A DNA stretch of 6,138 nucleotides from Nitrospirota bacterium (lineage in GTDB: Bacteria; Nitrospirota; UBA9217), in NCBI GenBank assembly GCA_017885365.1, contig JAFNGD010000088.1:1-6138 (forward strand). Direction: 5' to 3'. Shown in pieces: positions 1 to 4,951 of the stretch. Position 1 is the stretch's first letter. Every line of letters starts with the position of its first letter. The notes under the pieces were generated by a model, which was given only the letters and a program-made list of their open reading frames with translations, was not told where the DNA came from and did not search any database. Made by a program: the position numbers and the translations under genes.

Positions 1-520
1 TGGGGTCATCCACATTCTCGATGACCACCATGATGTCGGGCAGGATCACCTTGCCGAAGGACACGAGCTTCTCGATCTGCTCCTTCACGTTCCGCATGAG
101 CGCTTCGAGCTCGATGTTCACCGGCGACGGCGCGTCGGGGTAGGTCTTGATCTCGACCAGATAATAGGGTTCCTTTTGTACGAATTTCGTGGTCTTCGCG
201 CGGGACACACCCTGGACCAGGATCTTGATCCTGCCGTCGGGGAGCTTCAGCATCCGCATGATCACTCCCACGGTCCCCATGGAATAGAGATCCGACGGCG
301 AGGGGTTCTCGACGTTGATGTCCTTCTGGGAGGCGAGGAAGATCATCCGGTTCCCCTCCAGCGCCGTTTCGATCGCCTTGATGGACATCTCCCGTCCCAC
401 GAACAGGGGGAGCACCATGTAGGGGAAGACCACGATGTCCCGGATGGGGAGCAGCGGGATCTTCTTGGGGATCTCGATGGACTGCTGGAGGTCGGTGCTC
501 TTTGGTTCGGTCTTTGCCAA
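1..520 (-). CDS. lon: ATP-dependent Lon protease, N-terminal part (cut by window edge)
   Basis: This is the start of Lon, the cytoplasmic ATP-dependent serine protease that degrades misfolded and short-lived regulatory proteins. Only 173 codons are present, out of roughly 800 in the family. They cover most of the N-terminal substrate-binding (LAN) domain; the AAA+ module and the Ser-Lys protease domain lie off the left edge. The diagnostic stretch is at residues 21-43, reading IPLLPIRDIVVFPYMVLPLF then VGR, the family hallmark near the N-terminus. Residues 1-20 are a polar leader. The start is the TTG at 520-518, chosen because AAGGAGG lies 5 bases upstream and the Lon homology begins soon after; the first in-frame ATG (codon 35) would cut into the conserved block. 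galU lies 175 bases upstream in the same direction, with a hairpin between. I found no convincing sigma70 or heat-shock promoter in that gap. Family identity is near certain. Confidence 0.95.
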   Translation of the reverse strand, partial: MAKTEPKSTDLQQSIEIPKKIPLLPIRDIVVFPYMVLPLFVGREMSIKAIETALEGNRMIFLASQKDINVENPSPSDLYSMGTVGVIMRMLKLPDGRIKILVQGVSRAKTTKFVQKEPYYLVEIKTYPDAPSPVNIELEALMRNVKEQIEKLVSFGKVILPDIMVVIENVDDP

Positions 521-525
521 GATGG

Positions 526-532
526 CCTCCTT
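526..532 (-). promoter_or_regulatory. Ribosome binding site fixing the TTG start of lon
   Basis: The minus strand reads AAGGAGG, a full Shine-Dalgarno match, 5 bases before the TTG at 520. No ATG or GTG is available at a similar distance in the Lon frame, so this site decides the start. Confidence 0.8.
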
Positions 533-599
533 AACAATGGCTGCGGGAGCGTTGCCCTGTTTCACTCACCTATGAATATGTCCTGATCAACCTGCGATC

Positions 600-673
600 C
601 ACCTCGGAGACACAGAGATAATCAAGATTTGAATTTTATTGCTTCTTTCCGTGCTCTCCATGCCTCTGTGGTG
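600..673. repeat. Long imperfect inverted repeat (hairpin) between galU and lon
   Basis: Two 18-base arms, 600-617 and 656-673, are inverted copies separated by a 38-base AT-rich centre. Read as minus-strand RNA, 13 of 18 positions pair as Watson-Crick, 3 as G-U and 2 mismatch. The arms contain the words CCACAGAGGCATGGAG and CTCTGTGTCTCCGAGG. No T-tract follows the stem in the direction of galU transcription, so it is not a classic intrinsic terminator. It could still act as an mRNA 3'-end stabiliser, an attenuator in front of lon, or a copy of a dispersed intergenic element. The arm words resemble the ACCACAGAGACACGGAGA-type motifs I recall between genes in many environmental genomes; that recollection is not checked. 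Confidence 0.65.
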
Positions 674-695
674 AAATCGACTTGCTATACGATAA

Positions 696-1565
696 TCACA
701 GTTTCAGTTTTTTCAGATAGTTCCGGAACTCGCTGCCGAACTCGCCGTTCTTGAGGCCGAACTCGACGGTGGCCTTGAGAAAGCCGAGCTTGTCGCCGGC
801 GTCATACCGCGTGCCCTCGAACTCGAAGGCGTAGAGGGGCTGCTTCTCCATGAGCAGGCGGAGCCCGTCGGTCAGCTGGATCTCGCCGCCCTTCCCCGGT
901 TTCGTGTGCTCCAGCGCTCCGAAGATCTCGGGCGTCAGGATGTAGCGCCCGATGATGGCCAGGTTGGATGGCGCGTCCTCGGGCGCCGGCTTCTCCACCA
1001 GGTCCTTCACGAGGTACACGCCGTTCTCGATCTTTCGGGCATCGATGATGCCGTAATGGCCCGTCTGCGATCGGGGCACCTTCTGGATGGCGAGGATCGT
1101 CCCGGGATAGCGCTGGTACACGTTCATCATCTGCCGGAGGACCGGGGTGGCCGCGTCGATGACGTCGTCGCCCAGAAGCACTGCGAAGGGATCGCTGCCC
1201 ACCACCCGCTTGGCCGTGAGAACGGCATGGCCCAGGCCGAGCGCCTTTTTCTGGCGGATGTAGCAGAACGTCACCATGTCGGCGATGCGCTGGATCTCCG
1301 ACAGCATCTTGTGCTTCCCCTTGGCCTTGAGCTCCTCCTCGAGCTCGAAGGCAACATCGAAATGGTCCTCGATGGCCCGTTTGCCGCGGCCCGTGACCAG
1401 CACCACCTCTTCGATCCCCGACGAGACTGCCTCCTCCACCACATACTGGATGAGGGGCTTGTCCACCAGGGGGAGCATTTCCTTGGGCATGGCCTTCGTC
1501 GCGGGCAGGAACCGCGTCCCGAGCCCCGCGGCGGGAAAGACGGCCTTCGTGATCGCTTTCTTCAC
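696..1565 (-). CDS. galU: UTP-glucose-1-phosphate uridylyltransferase (UDP-glucose pyrophosphorylase)
   Basis: This cytoplasmic enzyme makes UDP-glucose and pyrophosphate from UTP and glucose-1-phosphate, supplying LPS core, capsule, trehalose and other glycan pathways. At 289 residues it has the usual bacterial GalU length. The nucleotide-binding signature GLGTRFLPATK is at residues 14-24, followed by AMPKEMLPLVDKP at 25-37. IRQKKALGLGHAV is at 103-115, the metal-binding LLGDD at 130-134, and VEKP at 190-193. GGEIQLTD and GTRYDAGDKLGF follow in the C-terminal third, all typical of GalU rather than of RmlA or GlmU. I chose the GTG at 1565: AGGAGG sits 8 bases upstream and the protein then begins MKKAITKAVFPAAG, as GalU proteins do. 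An ATG at 1571 would be only 2 bases from that site, and a TTG at 1583 would place the site inside the gene. A strong promoter lies just upstream, so galU can be expressed independently of mlaD. Confidence 0.96.
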   Translation of the reverse strand: MKKAITKAVFPAAGLGTRFLPATKAMPKEMLPLVDKPLIQYVVEEAVSSGIEEVVLVTGRGKRAIEDHFDVAFELEEELKAKGKHKMLSEIQRIADMVTFCYIRQKKALGLGHAVLTAKRVVGSDPFAVLLGDDVIDAATPVLRQMMNVYQRYPGTILAIQKVPRSQTGHYGIIDARKIENGVYLVKDLVEKPAPEDAPSNLAIIGRYILTPEIFGALEHTKPGKGGEIQLTDGLRLLMEKQPLYAFEFEGTRYDAGDKLGFLKATVEFGLKNGEFGSEFRNYLKKLKL

Positions 1566-1573
1566 GCGCATCT

Positions 1574-1579
1574 CCTCCT
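1574..1579 (-). promoter_or_regulatory. Ribosome binding site that decides the galU start
   Basis: The minus strand reads AGGAGG followed by 8 bases and then GTG at 1565. The spacing is too short for the ATG at 1571, and the site would be inside the coding sequence of the TTG at 1583. The GTG is therefore the best start. Confidence 0.7.
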
Positions 1580-1600
1580 GCAAGAATCAGCAACGAGCGT

Positions 1601-1629
1601 ATTCTAGGTTACAGGGAGTGAAATGTCAA
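1601..1629 (-). promoter_or_regulatory. Sigma70-type promoter for galU
   Basis: On the minus strand a perfect -35 box TTGACA (1629-1624) is followed by a 17-base spacer and a -10 box TAGAAT (1606-1601), 5 of 6 to consensus. Transcription would start near 1594, giving a leader of about 29 bases that contains the AGGAGG site. The promoter lies wholly in the 88 bases between the mlaD stop and the galU start. This is the best promoter match in the window and indicates that galU is a separate transcription unit or has a booster promoter. Confidence 0.75.
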
Positions 1630-1653
1630 GAACGGAGCGTTTGGGGCCCGTTA

Positions 1654-3069
1654 TCACCTCGGGATCGGGACGCTTCCCATGAAGTACTTGAGATCGTCGT
1701 CCGTGAAGCGCAGGCCGGCGCCGACAAAAGCAGACCGCCGGTCGGAGTTCAGGATGTTGTCGTAGCCGGCATTCAGGAACAGGACCTTGTTCAGCTGCAC
1801 GTTCGCCGTTGCCTTGAAATGCGTCCGTTCGTTATGCAGTTCATTGCTGTTGGAGTTCCAGGCATCGAGGCTGAACTTCACCCGGTCGTCGAACAGGAAG
1901 ACGTCGCCTCCCACGCCGCCCGTGGACTCGATGAGCCCCATGCGGAACGCGAGGTTGCCGTAGCGCTTGGCGAACTCGATGCTGAACTTGAGCTTGTCCT
2001 CGTAGGTCTCGGTCACGATGGTATTGCCGGGAGGCGTGGATGTCGTCTCAACGCGCGAATATTTGCCGAAGGGGTCGGAGACCAGCTCGAGGATATAGTA
2101 CTGGTCCAGACGGGGCTTCAGCTCGAGTGTAAAATAGTTTTTGAACTTCGGGAACGCGTACTCGGACCGGAACCCGATCGTCGTCTTGAGGCGCTCCACC
2201 CGCGATACATAGTCGGTCAAACCCTTTGCAGCGCTGTCGATGTTGGTGTACATGCTGTCGTCGGTCACGAGCTTGCCCAGGGTCCCCTCGCCGCGGTCGA
2301 TCCGCCTGGTGACCTCATTGATCGAAGCGAGGGCCAGCTCGGCGTTCTTGGACGCCTCGCGGACGTTCTCCATGGTCACCTTGAGATTGTCCTTGTTGTC
2401 GTTCACCACGCCGTTCAGGTTCTGCGCCAGCTCGTTCAGCCGCACCACCAGATCGCTCCCTTCTCCGCTGAGCGCGTAGGAGAACTCCTTGATGTTCGCC
2501 GTTGTCTGGCGGAGGTCATGCAGGATGTCCTCCATAGACTTCTCGCCGCGCTGGCTGCCGAAGACCTGGCGCAGGGAGCCCGTGACCTGCTTGATGTCGT
2601 CCGCGATGCCGGAAAGCTTGCTGATCAGCTGGTCCGCGTCGCTGGCCGGGACCGTCCGTTCGACGCGGTCCCCCTCCTTATAGAAACCGGCACGTTCTCC
2701 CCCCGTCTGCCCCGGTTCGGCCTGGTGCTGCGGCGGAATGAGGTCCACGTACTTGTCCCCCAGGAGCCCCATGGTCTTGACGGCGGCCTCCGCTCCCCGC
2801 GGGATCTTGACGTTGGGGTTGATGAGGAGAATGACCTTTGCTCTGCTGTTCTCCAGCTCCACGGCTTCGACCGTCCCGATCTGGACGCCGGCCATGCGCA
2901 CCGCGGCCTTCAGGTCGAGGCCGGACACCGTATCGAAGGTCGCCGTGACCTCGTAGCCCTTGGGCTTGCCAAGCTCGAACTTGCCGACCATCATGGTCAT
3001 CCAGAGGAGGATGACGGAGCTTCCCAGGACCAGCAGGCCGACCTTTGCTTCTGCGCTCAACGTGCTCAT
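1654..3069 (-). CDS. mlaD: Elongated MlaD: MCE-domain lipid transport protein with C-terminal beta-barrel-like region
   Basis: This is the lipid-binding partner of the MlaEF transporter. A short N-terminus and one hydrophobic segment (residues 10-29) anchor it in the inner membrane. A single MCE domain follows at about 38-113, with VRMAGVQIGTV (57-67) and LLGDKYVDLIP (102-112). Residues 142-292 look mostly helical or coiled and include GEGTLGKLVTDDSMYTNID (259-277), a motif seen after MCE domains. From about 293 to the end the chain alternates polar and hydrophobic residues in many short strands. It finishes with the strand SAFVGAGLRF (446-455), which resembles an outer-membrane barrel signal, and then a 16-residue tail. 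E. coli MlaD is only 183 residues and lacks the last two regions; 471 residues fits the elongated, envelope-spanning MlaD class. The ATG at 3069 has GGAG 5 bases upstream. It follows mlaF by 251 bases. The symbol rests on the MlaEF neighbours; the barrel assignment is inferred from sequence pattern. Confidence 0.9.
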   Translation of the reverse strand: MSTLSAEAKVGLLVLGSSVILLWMTMMVGKFELGKPKGYEVTATFDTVSGLDLKAAVRMAGVQIGTVEAVELENSRAKVILLINPNVKIPRGAEAAVKTMGLLGDKYVDLIPPQHQAEPGQTGGERAGFYKEGDRVERTVPASDADQLISKLSGIADDIKQVTGSLRQVFGSQRGEKSMEDILHDLRQTTANIKEFSYALSGEGSDLVVRLNELAQNLNGVVNDNKDNLKVTMENVREASKNAELALASINEVTRRIDRGEGTLGKLVTDDSMYTNIDSAAKGLTDYVSRVERLKTTIGFRSEYAFPKFKNYFTLELKPRLDQYYILELVSDPFGKYSRVETTSTPPGNTIVTETYEDKLKFSIEFAKRYGNLAFRMGLIESTGGVGGDVFLFDDRVKFSLDAWNSNSNELHNERTHFKATANVQLNKVLFLNAGYDNILNSDRRSAFVGAGLRFTDDDLKYFMGSVPIPR

Positions 3070-3111
3070 TGCAGCTCCGGTAATGAATGATCAGGTATCG
3101 ATAATTTAGTT

Positions 3112-3140
3112 ATTATGCCAACTTTGTTCCGCAAACTCAA
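3112..3140 (-). promoter_or_regulatory. Sigma70-like promoter for mlaD
   Basis: On the minus strand TTGAGT (3140-3135) is followed by a 17-base spacer and CATAAT (3117-3112), 4 of 6 and 5 of 6 to consensus. The start would be near 3105, about 35 bases before the mlaD ATG. It sits in the 251-base gap after mlaF, an unusually large gap inside an mla cluster, which supports mlaD having its own promoter. Confidence 0.55.
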
Positions 3141-3172
3141 TCCTTTATTCAGCATCGCATAAGAAAGATGAC

Positions 3173-3288
3173 CTTTGACACTGATCACTGCTGAGAACAG
3201 CTATGATGATGGCGGATCCTACGGGACCGAAGCATCCCTCTTCCCGTCCGCCTTTATCTGACTTCAATCCGCTCCTTCTGTGTCAAAG
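3173..3288. repeat. Short inverted repeat in the mlaF-mlaD gap
   Basis: A perfect 9-base inverted pair, CTTTGACAC at 3173-3181 and GTGTCAAAG at 3280-3288, encloses 98 bases. It occupies most of the gap between mlaF and mlaD (3070-3320). A smaller 6-base stem (ACGGGA/TCCCGT on the minus strand) lies inside, near 3220-3247. There is no T-tract, so I do not call a terminator. It could be chance, a regulatory structure, or the ends of a small inserted element. Apart from the mlaD promoter I see nothing else in this gap. Confidence 0.3.
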
Positions 3289-3320
3289 ATGCTGTGGCAT
3301 TGCCGTTCTTATAGGTCCCC

Positions 3321-4073
3321 TTAATCCGCCGTGATCGGCCCCACCGCGCTGCCCGTGATGAACTGTTTCACGATGGGGTTCGTGGTGCCCTTGATCTCAT
3401 CGGGCGTGCCGATCTCCTGTATCTCCCCCTTGTACAGCATGGCGATCCGGTCGGAGATCTTGTAGGCGCTGTGCATGTCGTGGGTGATGGCCACCGAGGT
3501 CACACCCAGCTTCTTCCGGAGATCGACGATCAAGTCGTTGATGGCGTCCGCGGTGATCGGATCAAGTCCGGTCGTCGGCTCGTCGTACAGGATGATCTCC
3601 GGGTCCATGGCGATGGCGCGGGCGAGGCCCACGCGCTTCTTCATGCCGCCCGACAGGTCCACGGGCATCTTATCCTCCACGTCCTTGAGACCGACCAGCG
3701 CCAGCTTCTCCGTGGCGGTCGCCCGAATCTCCTGGTCGGACATCTTCGTGTGCTGCTGCAGGCCGAAGCCGACATTCTCCCAGACCGTGAGCGAGTCGAA
3801 GAGCGCAGCGCCCTGGAACAGCATGCCGAACTTCTTCCGCACGTTGTTCAACCCTTCCTCATCCAGTTCGTTCAGAACCTGGCCGTCGACCTTCACCTGC
3901 CCCTTGTCCGGGAACAGCAGGCCGATAATGTGCTTGATGAGCACGCTCTTGCCGCTGCCGCTCCCGCCGATCACGGTCATGCTCTCGCCCTTCTCGACCG
4001 AGAGGTTCACACCGCGGAGCACCTGGAGGCTTCCGAAGCTCTTGCAGAGGTTCGTGATCTCGATCATCGCCAT
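3321..4073 (-). CDS. mlaF: MlaF-type ABC transporter ATP-binding protein (phospholipid transport)
   Basis: This is the cytoplasmic ATPase that powers the MlaEFD glycerophospholipid transporter at the inner membrane. All ABC motifs are intact in the 250 residues: Walker A GGSGSGKS (36-43), Q-loop at LFQGAALFD (Gln87), signature LSGGM (140-144) followed by KKRVGLARAIA, Walker B IILYDEP (160-166), D-loop GLDP (169-172) and switch His198 in THD. LFQGAALFDSLTVWENV is typical of the Mla/Mkl ATPase branch rather than of sugar or amino-acid importers. The C-terminus stops at VGPITAD, about where E. coli MlaF begins the tail that contacts its partner subunit. I chose the ATG at 4073, 4 bases after the mlaE stop, with GGTGA just upstream; an ATG at 4067 is also possible. 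A start at 4109 would add a non-homologous Arg/Cys-rich leader overlapping mlaE. Tight spacing implies co-translation with mlaE. Confidence 0.94.
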   Translation of the reverse strand: MAMIEITNLCKSFGSLQVLRGVNLSVEKGESMTVIGGSGSGKSVLIKHIIGLLFPDKGQVKVDGQVLNELDEEGLNNVRKKFGMLFQGAALFDSLTVWENVGFGLQQHTKMSDQEIRATATEKLALVGLKDVEDKMPVDLSGGMKKRVGLARAIAMDPEIILYDEPTTGLDPITADAINDLIVDLRKKLGVTSVAITHDMHSAYKISDRIAMLYKGEIQEIGTPDEIKGTTNPIVKQFITGSAVGPITAD

Positions 4074-4077
4074 GGGG

Positions 4078-4848
4078 TCACCACAGGAGCGCCGACAGGA
4101 AGTAATCAAGGATCAGGATCAGCATGCACGAGACCACGACCGCGCCCGTCGTCGCCTTGCCCACGCCCTCGGCGCCGCCCTCGGTGTTGAACCCCTTGTA
4201 GCAGCCGATGAGCCCCACGACCGCGCCGAAGACCAGGGATTTGATGAGGCCGTACCAGATGTCGGACACCTCCGTATTGTTGATGCTCTGGTTCATATAG
4301 GTCACCGGGTTCGTTCCCAGTACCTTGATGCCCACGAAGTAGCCGCCCAGGATGCCGATGTACATGCCCAGCGCCGAGAGAAAGAACATCATGATCGTGC
4401 TCGCCAGAAACCGCGGCACGACCAGGTACTTCATGGGGTTCGTGGCCAGCGTGTACAGCGCGTCGATCTGCTCCGTCACCCGCATGGTGCCGAGCTCGGC
4501 GGCCATGGACGCGCCCGCCCTGCCCGCCACCATGAGCCCCGTCAGCACCGGCCCCAGCTCCCGGGTCATGGAGAGCGACACGACCGCGCCGATGAGCGAC
4601 TGGGCGCCGAAGCGCTTGAACCCCGTATAGCTCTGGAGCGCCAGCACCATGCCGGTGGAGAGGGCAGTGGTCAGCACTACCGGAACCGAATTCACGCCGA
4701 TCTGCTCCATCTGTTTTAACAGATTTTTGAGGTAGAAAGGACTGCTGAAGGTCCAGCGCAGGGTCTGGCCGAAGAAGATAATGACCGCCCCCATCTCGCG
4801 GACAAGGGCCGTGGTCTTTTTGCCGATCAGTTCGAGCCAGGTGGTCAT
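4078..4848 (-). CDS. mlaE: MlaE-type ABC transporter permease (phospholipid transport)
   Basis: This is the inner-membrane permease of the Mla lipid transporter; in known complexes two MlaE subunits bind two MlaF ATPases below and an MlaD hexamer above. The 256-residue length is normal. An amphipathic N-terminal segment (residues 1-45) is followed by hydrophobic stretches at about 52-71, 84-108, 144-176, 203-217 and 234-254. The family core is at 93-131: SMTRELGPVLTGLMVAGRAG and then ASMAAELGTMRVTEQIDAL, where the EQIDAL segment lies in the loop that contacts the ATPase. The ATG at 4848 is the natural start; its ribosome site is weak (TAGG about 9 bases upstream). A strong promoter-like sequence lies 53 bases further upstream. 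It is the first gene of the mla group, followed by mlaF after 4 bases and mlaD after a larger gap. Confidence 0.95.
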   Translation of the reverse strand: MTTWLELIGKKTTALVREMGAVIIFFGQTLRWTFSSPFYLKNLLKQMEQIGVNSVPVVLTTALSTGMVLALQSYTGFKRFGAQSLIGAVVSLSMTRELGPVLTGLMVAGRAGASMAAELGTMRVTEQIDALYTLATNPMKYLVVPRFLASTIMMFFLSALGMYIGILGGYFVGIKVLGTNPVTYMNQSINNTEVSDIWYGLIKSLVFGAVVGLIGCYKGFNTEGGAEGVGKATTGAVVVSCMLILILDYFLSALLW

Positions 4849-4860
4849 AGATTTAGCCTA

Positions 4861-4951
4861 TTCAACGTTCCGGGTTCAATGTTCAAGGTAACGATAAATG
4901 ATTATATGTATCAGTTGATGTAACATTCAACCTTGAACCTTTAACTTTGAA
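4861..4951. repeat. Inverted repeat of 7-base GTTCAA-like units spanning the end of alr
   Basis: Arms of 29 bases at 4861-4889 and 4923-4951 are inverted copies, identical at 22 of 29 positions, separated by 33 AT-rich bases. Each arm is itself a run of degenerate 7-base units: on the minus strand GGTTCAA, AGTTAAA, GGTTCAA, GGTTGAA on the right side; on the plus strand GGTTCAA and TGTTCAA on the left. The right arm enters alr and supplies its final codons and TAA stop. The centre holds the mlaE promoter, with the -35 box formed by repeat bases. The pattern looks like a dispersed intergenic element, but a second copy is not present in this window. Confidence 0.7.
4901..4930 (-). promoter_or_regulatory. 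Sigma70-like promoter for mlaE-mlaF
   Basis: On the minus strand TTGAAT (4930-4925) is followed by an 18-base spacer and a perfect -10 box TATAAT (4906-4901). The start would be near 4894, giving a leader of about 45 bases before mlaE. The -35 box lies in one arm of the inverted repeat and the -10 box in its AT-rich loop. The leader RNA would contain only the second arm, so the full hairpin would form only on read-through from alr. Confidence 0.6.

Noticed and set aside
176..586. Plus-strand open frame of 136 codons opposite lon
   Set aside because: It is antisense to the conserved Lon N-terminus and its His/Asp/Gly-rich product resembles no family.
521..695. Sigma32-type heat-shock promoter in front of lon
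   Set aside because: I looked for CTTGAAA-like and CCCCAT-like boxes at proper spacing on the minus strand and found none; no good sigma70 pair either.
802..1593. Minus-strand open frame of 263 codons overlapping galU
   Set aside because: It is in another frame of galU, is rich in Arg/Gly/Pro/His, and has no family features; the galU frame carries all conserved motifs.
1631..1652. Possible terminator after mlaD (AACGG/CCGTT stem)
   Set aside because: Only a 5-base stem with a large loop and just a short CTT after it; too weak to call.
1276..3090. Plus-strand open frame of 604 codons antisense to mlaD and galU
   Set aside because: It lies opposite two well-supported genes, has no recognisable domain, and is explained by GC-rich codon use leaving the opposite frame open.
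3220..3247. Possible terminator after mlaF (ACGGGA/TCCCGT stem)
   Set aside because: The stem is only 6 bases with a 15-base loop and no following T-tract on the minus strand.
3203..3334. Plus-strand 43-codon open frame in the mlaF-mlaD gap (begins MMMADPTGPK)
   Set aside because: No Shine-Dalgarno site, no recognisable product, and it runs into the 3' end of mlaF on the opposite strand; likely chance.
4074..4109. Longer mlaF start at 4109 overlapping mlaE by 32 bases
   Set aside because: The added residues (ITSCRRSCGDP) do not resemble MlaF, while ATG 4073 begins directly before the conserved IEITNLCKSFG.
3475..4719. Plus-strand open frame of 414 codons antisense to mlaF and mlaE
   Set aside because: The product is Arg/Ser/His-rich and low in order, with no ribosome site or family match; it is a shadow of the two ABC genes.
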